NCBI RefSeq assembly: GCF_037450285.1
Contig: NZ_JAQISN010000001.1
Span: 2,480,001 to 2,544,000 of the forward strand
DNA from: Erwinia sp. SLM-02
GTDB lineage: Bacteria; Pseudomonadota; Gammaproteobacteria; Enterobacterales; Enterobacteriaceae
Reading direction: 5' to 3'
DNA length: 64,000 nt
The stretch's first letter is position 1. Each line of letters starts with the position of its first letter. A program made the translations under genes and the position numbers. Below the pieces are notes generated by a model. The model worked only from the letters and a program-made list of their open reading frames with translations. It was not told the DNA's origin and did no database searches. Below are positions 52,866-62,140 of the stretch, piece by piece.

Positions 52866-54143
52866 ATGATGACACTGATAGCGAGAAATACGCTGATCGG
52901 CGGCTGCGTGCTGCTCTGCAGCTGGCCGCTGTATGCCTCCTCATTTAATCAACAGGATGACGATGCGGTAAGATTACGCTTAAGAAACGAACTGCGCCGG
53001 GCGGACAAACCCAGCGCGGGCAGCGGGCGGGATATTTACGCCTGGGTGCAGGGTGCGGCGCTGGAATATAACAGCCATTATTATCAGGACCGTGTGGGCG
53101 TGGATCTCGGTGATTTTTATGTTTATAAACTGGGCGCACGAAATAACTGGAGTTCACGCTGGTATCTCAACGGCACGGACAGTTTTAATCGCTACACCGC
53201 CGCGTTGAAATTTAAATGGTCCGAACGGCTGTATATTAAGGCCGGACGGATGGTGACCGACAGCGCATACAGCGGTGGAAAAGATCTGCTAATTATTAAC
53301 TCGTCGTCGCAGCGAACGGTGCCGACATTATCCGATGCGGTATTGATGCAGTATCGGGTGAATGAAGAGCTGGATATTTATGCCATGTATCGGCACGGGA
53401 TTTATACCTACCCGGACGTTGCGGAAGGGGTACATAAAACCGGGCCGGTCAACCCGGAAACCTATCGCCATGATACGCTCAGGCCGCAGTATATCGCCGC
53501 TCTGGCCTGGCAACGCCAGTGCGACAACGCCGGGCTGGCCGTCTCCTGGCAGGAGGACGTGGCGGCGCAGGTGATGACCAAAGGCGCACGCTGCATCCCG
53601 CTGGCGGGCGACGGGCAGGAGGTCATCAAACCGGAGTTTATGGCGTTCTACGCCCGGCTTAACGGCACCAGCACCCGCTATGACGGACCGGATAACGCCT
53701 GGGTGATGAGCGGGCAGCTGAGCTACATCGTGCCGCGCGGTCGGCTCTCGTTTGGGGTGGGTAAAACCGGGAATAAACCCAACGGACTGAGCGGCATCGA
53801 TACCGATCTGGGCTACCCGTTCGATCTGAGCATCGACCGTAACCACAGCGATATGTGGTCGGTGCAATTCGGCGGCACGCTGAACCTGCCGGGTGAAACC
53901 TTTATCGGCATCGCCCCGATCCTGACCCACGGCTATGAGGATATCCACCACCGGGTGACCATTAACGGGCTGAGTACCAACCTGCTGTTCGGCTATCAGC
54001 CGCAAAGTGGGCTGTTTAAGGGCGCGAAGGCGCTGCTGGTGCTGAATAAGGCGCGGGAGCATCGCAACGGCAGTGCCTTTGGCGACCGGCTGGACTATTA
54101 CGATATCAAGATGAACCTGCAGTATGATTTTATGCTGAAGTAA
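52866..54143 (+). CDS. uidC: Outer membrane glucuronide channel-like protein UidC
   Basis: A 425-residue protein (E. coli 421) with a signal peptide (about 1-25, ending LYAS) and a porin-like beta-barrel ending MKMNLQYDFMLK, a good BAM signal nearly identical to E. coli. RLKN-type start RLRNELRRADKPSAGSGRDIYAWVQG in blocks is shared. It aids glucuronide uptake together with UidB; it is proposed to be an outer membrane pore of the OprB/OprD-like kind. Confidence 0.93.
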   Translation: MMTLIARNTLIGGCVLLCSWPLYASSFNQQDDDAVRLRLRNELRRADKPSAGSGRDIYAWVQGAALEYNSHYYQDRVGVDLGDFYVYKLGARNNWSSRWYLNGTDSFNRYTAALKFKWSERLYIKAGRMVTDSAYSGGKDLLIINSSSQRTVPTLSDAVLMQYRVNEELDIYAMYRHGIYTYPDVAEGVHKTGPVNPETYRHDTLRPQYIAALAWQRQCDNAGLAVSWQEDVAAQVMTKGARCIPLAGDGQEVIKPEFMAFYARLNGTSTRYDGPDNAWVMSGQLSYIVPRGRLSFGVGKTGNKPNGLSGIDTDLGYPFDLSIDRNHSDMWSVQFGGTLNLPGETFIGIAPILTHGYEDIHHRVTINGLSTNLLFGYQPQSGLFKGAKALLVLNKAREHRNGSAFGDRLDYYDIKMNLQYDFMLK

Positions 54144-54281
54144 CCGCGTGATGGCGTCAGTAGTGAGTGGTTGACGCCGGACATCCCCCCTGCAGAGAAG
54201 CGGCCGCCCGCACGTATCGCCCAACTCCGTTTTGCAATCCTCCGTAAGTTGTCTACGCCCAACGCACACAGGGAACAGACT

Positions 54282-54536
54282 ATGTTACGGATGCTCGCGC
54301 TCATCATTTGCCTGACGGCTCTCACCGGCTGTGCCACCATGGACAGCAGAACGCCGGAAAACTATCAGAGAAACTCATTTTATTCAGGAACGCAGCAGGA
54401 CTATCACTGCTTTTTTGATTCGGCGCTGTGCGCGCTCGATCTGCCGCTGTCGGTGGTGGGGGATACGCTGATGACGCCGTTTGACGGCTGGTACTATTAT
54501 CAGACGCCGGATGATGGCGAAACAGAGCGTCACTGA
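54282..54536 (+). CDS. YceK/YidQ-like small lipoprotein
   Basis: An 84-residue lipoprotein. The signal peptide MLRMLALIICLTALTGC has a lipobox LTGC with Cys17 as the modified residue; residue 18 is Ala, so outer membrane sorting is expected. The body carries the DUF1375 (YceK/YidQ) pattern YSGTQQDYHCF and LDLPLSVVGDTLMTPFD. Function unknown. Start at ATG 54282 after GGGAACAG; the frame is open upstream without support. 138 bp after uidC. Confidence 0.85.
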   Translation: MLRMLALIICLTALTGCATMDSRTPENYQRNSFYSGTQQDYHCFFDSALCALDLPLSVVGDTLMTPFDGWYYYQTPDDGETERH

Positions 54537-54549
54537 GGAACGGTGTGAA

Positions 54550-54570
54550 CGGGGGTGAGGCTCACCCCCG
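54550..54570. terminator. Hairpin between convergent lipoprotein gene and fabB
   Basis: CGGGGGTGA (54550-54558) and TCACCCCCG (54562-54570) form a perfect 9-bp stem, 8 bp from the fabB stop. It can serve both convergent genes although no long T-run follows. Confidence 0.65.
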
Positions 54571-54578
54571 CTGAAAAC

Positions 54579-55802
54579 TTACTTCAGCTTGCGCATCACC
54601 AGGGTGGCGTTGGTGCCGCCGAAGCCGAAGCTGTTGGACATGACGGTAGTCAGTTCACGCTCGGTCGGTTCGGTGATGATGTCCAGGCCTTCTGCTGCCG
54701 GGTCCAGCTCGTCGATGTTGATGCTTGGGGCGATAAAGCCGTGTTCCAGCATCAGCAGCGAGTAGATAGCTTCCTGCACGCCTGCAGCACCCAGTGAGTG
54801 GCCGGTCATGGCTTTGGTTGCCGACATCGCCGGAGTTTTGTCCGGGAAGACGGCACGGATCGCGCCCAGCTCTTTCACGTCGCCAACCGGTGTGGAGGTA
54901 CCGTGAGTGTTGAGGTAATCCACCGGCGTATCCACGCCTTCCATCGCCATACGCATGCAGCGCATTGCGCCTTCGCCGGAAGGTGCCACCATGTCCGCAC
55001 CGTCAGAGGTTGCGCCATAGCCGACGATTTCGGCGTAGATGTGCGCGCCACGCGCCAGCGCGTGCTCCAGCTCTTCAACCACCACCATGCCGCCGCCGCC
55101 GGCGATAACGAAGCCGTCACGGCTGGTATCGTAGGTGCGTGAGGCTTTTTCCGGGGTTTCATTGTATTTGGTAGAGAGTGCGCCCATGGCGTCAAACTCA
55201 CAGGACATTTCCCAGCACAGCTCTTCGCCGCCGCCGGCAAATACGATGTCCTGTTTACCCAGCTGGATTTGCTCAACCGCGTTACCGATGCAGTGGGCAG
55301 AGGTCGCACAGGCGGAGCTGATAGAGTAGTTCACGCCGTGAATTTTAAACGGGGTTGCCAGGCAGGCAGACACGCCTGAGGCCATCGCCTTAGTCACCAT
55401 GTAAGGACCGACGCCGCGCAGACCTTTTGCGCGCATGCCGTCAACGCTGGCCGCCTGGTAGAACGGCGAGCCGCCGCCGGAACCGGCAACCAGGCCCACG
55501 CGTGGGTTATTCTGATACTGCTCAACGGTCAGACCGGAATCCTTTACGGCATCCTGCATAGCGAGGAAAGCGTAGATAGAAGCATCGCTCATAAAGCGCA
55601 GCATTTTGCGATCGATACGCGCGGAGATATCGTCTTTAGACAGTTTGACGTTACCCCAGACGTGACTACGCATACCGGAATCTTTCAGCTCCTGCGAGAA
55701 GGTAATGCCGGAACGTCCTTCGCGTAATGACGCCAGAACTTCTTCCTGGTTATTACCAATACTGGATACGATTCCAAGGCCAGTAATCACAGCACGTTTC
55801 AT
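54579..55802 (-). CDS. fabB: 3-oxoacyl-ACP synthase I
   Basis: A 407-residue condensing enzyme (E. coli 406) that extends acyl-ACP with malonyl-ACP and is needed for unsaturated fatty acids. The catalytic Cys is in SSACATSAHCIG; the two His are in NTHGTSTPVGD and MTGHSLGAAGVQ, and GSGGGSPFYQ is the expected loop. The promoter has FabR- and FadR-like sites. Divergent from mnmC as in E. coli. Confidence 0.98.
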   Translation of the reverse strand: MKRAVITGLGIVSSIGNNQEEVLASLREGRSGITFSQELKDSGMRSHVWGNVKLSKDDISARIDRKMLRFMSDASIYAFLAMQDAVKDSGLTVEQYQNNPRVGLVAGSGGGSPFYQAASVDGMRAKGLRGVGPYMVTKAMASGVSACLATPFKIHGVNYSISSACATSAHCIGNAVEQIQLGKQDIVFAGGGEELCWEMSCEFDAMGALSTKYNETPEKASRTYDTSRDGFVIAGGGGMVVVEELEHALARGAHIYAEIVGYGATSDGADMVAPSGEGAMRCMRMAMEGVDTPVDYLNTHGTSTPVGDVKELGAIRAVFPDKTPAMSATKAMTGHSLGAAGVQEAIYSLLMLEHGFIAPSINIDELDPAAEGLDIITEPTERELTTVMSNSFGFGGTNATLVMRKLK

Positions 55803-55847
55803 TCAATACCTCTTCTACTTCTATTATTAGGATTCGACACGCACTCT

Positions 55848-55865
55848 AGCTTACAGATGTACGCC
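55848..55865 (-). promoter_or_regulatory. FabR-like operator of fabB
   Basis: On the minus strand GGCGTACATCTGTAAGCT is close to the FabR palindrome AGCGTACANNTGTACGCT (two to three differences), about 50 bp before fabB. FabR represses fabB when unsaturated acyl chains are in excess. Confidence 0.6.
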
Positions 55866-55882
55866 GAACAAGTCCGATCAGC
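55862..55882 (-). promoter_or_regulatory. FadR-like activator site of fabB
   Basis: The minus strand reads GCTGATCGGACTTGTTCGGC, which I recall as the FadR site of the E. coli fabB promoter almost unchanged; it adjoins the FabR-like site on the upstream side, the position needed for activation. Confidence 0.55.
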
Positions 55883-55959
55883 GTTTTCCTTGTGTAAATT
55901 TGCGTAGCCTGGCTCACATAGTTAGAATCCCGCCACTGCCTGAGCAATGAGCCTTTGTC

Positions 55960-57960
55960 GTGAAAACCGCCCCAATTGAGTACGCTGCGCTAAGCTGGAA
56001 CGAACAGGGTACACCTGTATCCCGAGCGTTTGATGACGTCTACTTCTCCAACCAGAATGGTCTGAAAGAGACGGAATACGTCTTCCTGGACGGTAACGGC
56101 CTGCCCGATCGCTTTGCTCAGCATCCGCGCGATCTGTTTATCGCCGCCGAAACCGGTTTTGGCACCGGGCTGAATTTTCTCACCCTGTGGCAGGCGTTCG
56201 ATCGCTTCCGCCAGCAGCATCCCGATGCCCCACTCCAGCGCCTGCATTTCATCAGCTGCGAGAAATTCCCGCTCAGCCCTGAGGATTTAGCCGCCGCGCA
56301 CGCCAGCTGGCCGGAGCTGGAACCCTGGGCGCGCGCCCTGCGGCAACAGTGGCCTTCCGCGCTGGCGGGCTGCCATCGCCTGCTGCTTGACGGCGGCCGT
56401 ATCACCCTGGATCTGTGGTTTGGCGATATTAACCAGCTAATTCACACTTTTGATGACACGCTGAACCAGCAGGTGGATGCCTGGTTCCTGGACGGCTTCG
56501 CCCCGTCGAAAAACCCGGACATGTGGACCGATGCGCTGTTCGCCTGCATGGCGCGGCTGGCGCGGCCGGGCGCGACGCTGGCCACTTTCACCTGTGCCGG
56601 ATTCGTGCGGCGCGGACTGCTGGCCGCAGGCTTTAGCGTCAGCAAGCGCAAAGGCTACGGGCAAAAACGCGAAATGCTGGTAGGCCATCTGCCCGCCGCC
56701 ATTGAGGCTCCGCTTCAGGCACCGTGGTACGCCCGCCCCGCGGCCAGCGGTGACGATATCGCCCTGATTGGCGGCGGCGTGGCCAGCGCGCTGCTGGCCA
56801 ACGCGCTGCTGCGTCGCGGCAGGCGCGTCACCCTCTACAGCGAAGCATCCGCGCCCGCCGAAGGGGCTTCCGGCAATCGCCAGGGCGCGCTTTACCCATT
56901 ACTGACCCATCACGATCCGGCGCTGGCGACCTTCTTCCCCGCCGCGTTTACCTTTGCGCGGCGTATGTACGACGCGCTGACCGTTCCCTTTGAGCACGAC
57001 TGGTGCGGCGTGACCCAGCTCGGCTGGGATCAAAAAAGCGCGGATAAGATCGCGAATATGCTGGGCATGGCGCTGCCTGCCGATATCGCGCGTGCGGTGG
57101 ACGCCGACGAGGTCAGGGCCATGACCGGGGTGGAAACCGGCTGCGGCGGCATAACCTACCCTGCGGGCGGCTGGCTTTCCCCCGCCGAACTGACCGCCGG
57201 ACTGATTCGTCAGGCCTGCGATCGGGGAATGACCGTGCACTGGCAGCACGAGCTGAGCGGTCTACTCCGCCAGCAGGATGAATGGCAGCTAAGCTTCCGC
57301 CAGCAGGAACCTGTTCGGCATCGCAACGTGGTGCTGTGCAGCGGCCACCGTCTTGCCGATCTCGCTCAGAGCGAGAAGCTGCCGGTTTACGCCGTGGGCG
57401 GCCAGGTGAGCCACGTCACCGGCGGTAGCGGACTGGCGGCGCTAAAGCAGGTGCTGTGCTACGACGGCTATCTCACCCCGGTCAGCCCGCAGTTCCAGCA
57501 GCACTGCATCGGGGCCAGCTACCGCCGGGGCGACAGCAGCACCGATTACCGCGATGAGGATCAGCAGGAAAACCGCGACCGCCTGCTGCGCTGCCTGCCG
57601 CAGGCGGAGTGGGCGAAGGAGATTGATATCAGTGCCGGATCGGCACGCTGCGGGGTGCGCTGCGCCTCCCGCGATCATCTGCCGCTCATTGGCGCGCTGC
57701 CCGACTACGATCGCCTGATTGAGCAGTACGCGCAGCTTTCTCAGCAACGGGAGCTGGCGGGCACGGCACCGGTTCACGAGGGCGCTTTTGTACTGGGCGC
57801 GCTCGGCTCGCGCGGCCTGTGCAGCGGCCCGCTGGCGGCGGAGATCCTTGCCGCACAGCTATGCGGGGAGCCGATCCCGCTGGACAGCGAGACGCTTGCC
57901 GCCATCAGCCCAAATCGTTACTGGGTGCGTAAACTGCTGAAAGGGAAAATGCTGCGATGA
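55960..57960 (+). CDS. mnmC: tRNA 5-methylaminomethyl-2-thiouridine bifunctional enzyme MnmC
   Basis: A 666-residue two-domain enzyme (E. coli 668). The N-terminal methyltransferase (about 1-240: AAETGFGTGLNFLTLWQAF, FLDGFAPSKNPDMWT) makes mnm5 from nm5; the C-terminal FAD oxidase (about 265-666: IALIGGGVASALLANALLRRG in two blocks, RQGALYPLL, FVLGALGSRGLCSGPL) first removes the carboxymethyl group. Start follows the E. coli pattern and is probably GTG at 55960 in the GTCGTGAAA context. Its 3' neighbour in E. coli is yfcL; here five Mo-hydroxylase genes intervene. Confidence 0.95.
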   Translation: MKTAPIEYAALSWNEQGTPVSRAFDDVYFSNQNGLKETEYVFLDGNGLPDRFAQHPRDLFIAAETGFGTGLNFLTLWQAFDRFRQQHPDAPLQRLHFISCEKFPLSPEDLAAAHASWPELEPWARALRQQWPSALAGCHRLLLDGGRITLDLWFGDINQLIHTFDDTLNQQVDAWFLDGFAPSKNPDMWTDALFACMARLARPGATLATFTCAGFVRRGLLAAGFSVSKRKGYGQKREMLVGHLPAAIEAPLQAPWYARPAASGDDIALIGGGVASALLANALLRRGRRVTLYSEASAPAEGASGNRQGALYPLLTHHDPALATFFPAAFTFARRMYDALTVPFEHDWCGVTQLGWDQKSADKIANMLGMALPADIARAVDADEVRAMTGVETGCGGITYPAGGWLSPAELTAGLIRQACDRGMTVHWQHELSGLLRQQDEWQLSFRQQEPVRHRNVVLCSGHRLADLAQSEKLPVYAVGGQVSHVTGGSGLAALKQVLCYDGYLTPVSPQFQQHCIGASYRRGDSSTDYRDEDQQENRDRLLRCLPQAEWAKEIDISAGSARCGVRCASRDHLPLIGALPDYDRLIEQYAQLSQQRELAGTAPVHEGAFVLGALGSRGLCSGPLAAEILAAQLCGEPIPLDSETLAAISPNRYWVRKLLKGKMLR

Positions 57961-58036
57961 TGGCCGTGTTTTAATGTAATCGTGCGTTAGCCGGGAAATC
58001 CGCTTAACAACTGGCACGAAAATCGCCTAAAATTTT

Positions 58037-58070
58037 AAAACCCGTGCTTTTATCATGGGTTTTATTATTT
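58037..58070 (+). terminator. Terminator after mnmC
   Basis: AAAACCCGTG (58037-58046) pairs with CATGGGTTTT (58054-58063; one G-T pair), followed by ATTATTTTC. The A/T flanks make it usable in both directions. It separates mnmC from the Mo-hydroxylase operon. Confidence 0.8.
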
Positions 58071-58125
58071 TCAGGCCAGGCACCTTGATCATGGATGTGC
58101 CTGACCATCAACGGATGATTCAGCT

Positions 58126-58599
58126 ATGCACTTCACGCTTAACGGCAGGCGCGTCGAGATTGACGACGCGCTGTCTGATACTCCCCTGCTCTATATCCTG
58201 CGGAATGATTTTCAGCTTAATGGTCCCAAATACGGCTGCGGCGTTGGGGAATGCGGCGCCTGCACCATCCATATTGACGGGCTGGCCGCACGTTCCTGCA
58301 GTATCCCTGCCGGCAATGTCGCAGGGAAAAGCGTTGTCACGCTGGAAGGCCTGGCAGAAGGTTCGCAGCTCCATCCGGTACAGCAGGGGTTTATTGACGA
58401 ACAGGCCGCGCAGTGCGGCTACTGCACCAACGGCATGATTATGACGCTGGTGGCGCTGTTTACCCGTCACCCGAATGCCTCTGAACAGCAGATTAAAAGT
58501 GAGCTGGCCTTCAACCTCTGCCGCTGCGGCACTCACCTGGAGATCCTGCGCGCGGCGGAAAAGGCACGGGCGATTATTGCCGGAGGGCAATCGTCATGA
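58126..58599 (+). CDS. 2Fe-2S subunit of a molybdenum hydroxylase (IorA-like)
   Basis: A 157-residue xanthine-oxidase-type small subunit with two iron-sulfur clusters. The plant-ferredoxin type cluster uses Cys38, Cys43, Cys46 and Cys58; the second uses Cys97, Cys100, Cys132 and Cys134 (CGYC and CRC). It passes electrons from the Mo site to the next carrier. There is no FAD subunit in the operon, matching the isoquinoline 1-oxidoreductase/nicotinate dehydrogenase type that uses cytochrome c. Overlaps the large subunit by 4 bp (ATGA). Confidence 0.93.
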   Translation: MHFTLNGRRVEIDDALSDTPLLYILRNDFQLNGPKYGCGVGECGACTIHIDGLAARSCSIPAGNVAGKSVVTLEGLAEGSQLHPVQQGFIDEQAAQCGYCTNGMIMTLVALFTRHPNASEQQIKSELAFNLCRCGTHLEILRAAEKARAIIAGGQSS

Positions 58600-60848
58600 A
58601 CACCTTTGCCCTCACCCGACGCCGCCTGCTGCAGGCGGGCGGCATCCTCAGCGTCAGCGCCCTGCTGCCGCACTTCGCACGGGCATCGGGTCTGCCCGAT
58701 TCCGTATTCCCGGTCAGCGAACGGTCAATGGGCCAGCTGGACAGTTTTATCGCGCTCTCCGCCGACGGCAGCGTGACCGCATTCAACGGCCATGTCGACC
58801 TCGGCACCGGCGTGCGGACCGCGCTGGCCCAGTACGTAGCCGATGCGCTCGACGTGGACTTTAGCGCGGTGACGATGATCCTCGGGGATACCTCTCTGAC
58901 GCCCGATCAGGGGCCGACCATTGCCAGCTCCACGTTACAGGTCACGGCGATCCCCCTGCGGAAAGCCGCCAGCCAGCTACGCCAGCAGCTGATCCATCTG
59001 GCCGCCGCCGCGATGAAGGTGCCGGCAGAGGCGCTGCACACCGAATCCGGCTGGGTGGTGGACAGCAGCACGCCATCCCGGCGGCTGAGCTACGGTCAGC
59101 TTGCCAGCAACAAGGACAGCCATCAGCCGCTCGATCCGAATACGCCGCTGAACACCGGCAGCCCGCGCTACGTCGGCCGGTCGGTCGCCCGCGTGGATAT
59201 TCCGGCCAAGGTCACCGGTAAACTGAGCTGGATCCACGATTTACGCCTGCCGGGTATGCTGCATGGCCGCGTCATCCGGCCGCCCTATCCCGGTACCGAC
59301 AGCAGCGCCCCGCTGGGCTACAGCCTGATTTCCGTCGATGAAAGTTCAATTGCGCACCTGCGGGGGATCGTGAAGGTGGTGGTTAAGCATGATTTCATCG
59401 GTATTGTTGCGCGCCGCGAAGAGCAGGCTATCGCCGCCATGCGCGCGCTGAAAGTCCAGTGGCAGCCCTGGGCGAAGGTTCCGCCGCTCGATCCTGATAC
59501 GCTGGCGGTGACGCTGGCGAACTGTGCGAAAGACCCGCGCGTGCTGCGTGAGGATGCGGGTATCGACGGCGCGCTGAACGAGCGGCATATCGCGGTCGAT
59601 GCCGATTACGTCTGGCCCTATCAGATGCACGGTTCAATCGGGCCTTCCTGCGCGGTGGCCGACGTGTCCACCAGCCAGGCGGTGATCTGGTCCGGTACGC
59701 AGAACCCGCACGATCTCCGCCACGATTTGTCGCTGCTGCTGGGAATGGATGCCTGCTGGATTGAGGTGAAGCGCATGGAGGCCTCCGGCTGCTACGGCCG
59801 TAACTGCGCCGATGACGTTTCGGCGGATGCCGCGCTGCTGTCTCAGGCGACGGGGCATCCGGTACGCGTACAGCTGATGCGCGAACAGGAATCCGCGTGG
59901 GAGCCGAAAGGCAGCGGGCAGCTGATGCGCGTTCGCGGCGGCCTGGACAAAGACCTGAATGTTTCCTGCTACGAGCTTTTCACCTGCTATCCCTCCAATA
60001 ACGCCACTACGTTACCGCTACTGTTAACCCGGAAAACTAAAAATACCCCGAACGTCCAGACGATGGGGGATCGCTCCGCGATTCCTCAGTATCGTTTCCC
60101 GCAGATGCGAGTGGTCTGCGAGGATGCCGCACCGCTGGTGCGCGCCTCGTGGATGCGCGGCGTTTCGGCACTGCCCAACGTTTTTGCTCATGAAAGCTGG
60201 CTGGATGAAGTGGCCTGGCGTGCCGGGCAGGACCCCATTGCGTTCCGTTTACGCTCGCTGGACGACAAGCGTGCCGTCGCACTGATTGATGACGTCAAAA
60301 ACCTGTCCGGCTGGCAGGACGGGCCAACCCACCGCCAGCGGCAGCAGGACGAAATCCTGCAGGGCCGCGGCTTTGCCTGGGCCCGCTACTTCCACAGCAA
60401 ATTCCCCGGGTTCGGGGCGGCCTGGGCGGCGTGGGTGTGCGATCTGACGGTTAATACCCGCACCGGCGAAGTGCGGATTAAAAAGGTGTTTGTCAGCCAC
60501 GACTGCGGGCAGATGGTCAATCCGGCGGGGGTCCGCCATCAGGTCCACGGCAACATTATCCAGTGTTGTAGCCGGGTGCTGAAAGAGACGGCGACCTTTG
60601 ATAGTCGCGGCACCACCTCGCTGGAGTGGGGAAGCTACCCGCTGCTGCGCTTCGATGAACTGCCGGAGGTCGATATCCGGCTGCTGGATTATCCCGAACA
60701 GCCGCCGATGGGCGCGGGGGAGTCGGCCTCGGTTCCCGGTGCGGCAGCGATTGCCAATGCGCTATTTGACGCCACAGGAAGGCGATTCCGTGCTCCTCCG
60801 TTTACCGCGGAGCGGGTACTGCAGATTTTACAGGGAGCTGAACAATGA
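58596..60848 (+). CDS. Molybdopterin subunit of a molybdenum hydroxylase (IorB-like)
   Basis: A 750-residue catalytic subunit with a twin-arginine signal (TRRRLLQAGGILSVSALLP), so the enzyme is exported folded. Mo-cofactor contacts are GHVDLGTGVRTALAQYVADAL in blocks, VEASGCYG-like RMEASGCYGRNCADD, and the catalytic Glu in PPMGAGESASVPGAAAIANAL near the C-terminus. Members oxidise aldehydes or hydroxylate N-heterocycles (isoquinoline, nicotinate) using water as oxygen source. The substrate cannot be read from sequence. Exported catalytic subunit, 2Fe-2S subunit and cytochrome c together imply a periplasmic oxidation feeding the respiratory chain. Confidence 0.92.
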   Translation: MNTFALTRRRLLQAGGILSVSALLPHFARASGLPDSVFPVSERSMGQLDSFIALSADGSVTAFNGHVDLGTGVRTALAQYVADALDVDFSAVTMILGDTSLTPDQGPTIASSTLQVTAIPLRKAASQLRQQLIHLAAAAMKVPAEALHTESGWVVDSSTPSRRLSYGQLASNKDSHQPLDPNTPLNTGSPRYVGRSVARVDIPAKVTGKLSWIHDLRLPGMLHGRVIRPPYPGTDSSAPLGYSLISVDESSIAHLRGIVKVVVKHDFIGIVARREEQAIAAMRALKVQWQPWAKVPPLDPDTLAVTLANCAKDPRVLREDAGIDGALNERHIAVDADYVWPYQMHGSIGPSCAVADVSTSQAVIWSGTQNPHDLRHDLSLLLGMDACWIEVKRMEASGCYGRNCADDVSADAALLSQATGHPVRVQLMREQESAWEPKGSGQLMRVRGGLDKDLNVSCYELFTCYPSNNATTLPLLLTRKTKNTPNVQTMGDRSAIPQYRFPQMRVVCEDAAPLVRASWMRGVSALPNVFAHESWLDEVAWRAGQDPIAFRLRSLDDKRAVALIDDVKNLSGWQDGPTHRQRQQDEILQGRGFAWARYFHSKFPGFGAAWAAWVCDLTVNTRTGEVRIKKVFVSHDCGQMVNPAGVRHQVHGNIIQCCSRVLKETATFDSRGTTSLEWGSYPLLRFDELPEVDIRLLDYPEQPPMGAGESASVPGAAAIANALFDATGRRFRAPPFTAERVLQILQGAEQ

Positions 60849-62140
60849 ACCGCTGGAAAAAAAGAACGCTTTCGCTGTTTGCTCTGGTGCTGGCCACCGG
60901 AGCCACAGTGCTGATATTCAGCCTGCAGCCTGAGATCGTGCCCATCGCTCCCCCGCAGGCCAGCCAGTTCAGCGCTGAACAGGTGGCGCGAGGCAAAATG
61001 CTGGCAGCGCTGGGTGACTGCAGCGTTTGCCACACCCGTGCCGGCGGGCAGCGCGATGCCGGCGGAATGATGTTCGAAACGCAGTTCGGCACGATCTACA
61101 GCAGCAATATCACCCCCGACGTTGAAACCGGTATCGGTAACTGGTCCTATCCGGCCTTTAAGCGGGCCATGCGCTATGGCATTAACCGCGAGGGGCATTA
61201 CCTCTATCCGGCCTTCCCCTATACCTCGTTTACCATTGCTCGCGATGACGATCTGCAGGATCTTTACGCCTGGCTGATGACGCAGCCCGCCGTGAAAAAT
61301 CGCCCGCCGCGCACCGAACTGCATTTTCCCTTTAATATCCGCCAGGGGATGTTCGCCTGGAACTGGCTTTTCCTGAAGCCCGGGCCTGTCCCGGCCAACC
61401 CTCAGCAGAGCGAAGAGTGGAATCGGGGAGCCTATCTGGGGGAAGGGCTGGGCCACTGTAGCGCCTGCCACTCGCCGCGCAATCTGGCCGGTGCGGAAAA
61501 AGGCGGCCATCATCATCTCAGCGGCGGCAATGCCGAAGGCTGGAACGTTCCGGCGCTGAATGCCCGGTCCCCTGCCCCCATTCCCTGGAACCATCAGCAG
61601 CTGGTGCAGTATATGCGTCAGGGTTACGCCCCCTCTCACGGGGTGGCGGCCGGGCCGATGGCGCCGGTGATTGCCGAAGGGTTGTCGCAGCTGCCGGACA
61701 AGGACCTGCAGGCGATTGCCACCTGGCTGGCCAGCTTCCAGCCGTCCTGGCCGGACCACAGCAGCGAAGTCAGCCGCCAGGCCGAGCAGCAAATGATGCT
61801 GGCGGACTCGCCCGGTGCCCGTCAGTTCGCCGGCTCCTGCATGGCCTGTCACGCGCAGAATACGGGCCCAAAGCTCTACGGCGTCCGGCCCTCGCTGATG
61901 CTCAACAGCAACCTGTATAACGACAGCCCGGACAACCTGATTCGCGTGATTCTGGACGGGATCCCGCATCCGGCCACGCCAGCGCTGGGCAGCATGCCCG
62001 GTTTTCGCTACCAGTTGGACGATCGGCAGATCGCCGTATTGCTAAATTACCTGCGGACCGATCTGGCCCAGCGCGCTTCCTGGCCGGACCTGCCCCATCG
62101 CGTACAGCTCATTCGCCAACAAACCGAGGCCACGCCATGA
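60845..62140 (+). CDS. Tri-heme c-type cytochrome, electron acceptor of the hydroxylase
   Basis: A 431-residue periplasmic cytochrome with an N-terminal membrane anchor or signal (about 7-27) and three heme c sites: C59-SVCH-63, C205-SACH-209 and C332-MACH-336. Architecture is that of the cytochrome subunits of alcohol, gluconate and aldehyde dehydrogenases, which pass electrons to ubiquinone. It overlaps both neighbours by 4 bp. It needs the cytochrome c maturation system elsewhere. Confidence 0.94.
   Translation: MNRWKKRTLSLFALVLATGATVLIFSLQPEIVPIAPPQASQFSAEQVARGKMLAALGDCSVCHTRAGGQRDAGGMMFETQFGTIYSSNITPDVETGIGNWSYPAFKRAMRYGINREGHYLYPAFPYTSFTIARDDDLQDLYAWLMTQPAVKNRPPRTELHFPFNIRQGMFAWNWLFLKPGPVPANPQQSEEWNRGAYLGEGLGHCSACHSPRNLAGAEKGGHHHLSGGNAEGWNVPALNARSPAPIPWNHQQLVQYMRQGYAPSHGVAAGPMAPVIAEGLSQLPDKDLQAIATWLASFQPSWPDHSSEVSRQAEQQMMLADSPGARQFAGSCMACHAQNTGPKLYGVRPSLMLNSNLYNDSPDNLIRVILDGIPHPATPALGSMPGFRYQLDDRQIAVLLNYLRTDLAQRASWPDLPHRVQLIRQQTEATP

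Noticed and set aside
60689..61969. 426-codon minus-strand frame opposite the cytochrome gene
   Set aside because: Shadow; the plus strand has three heme sites and coupled overlaps.
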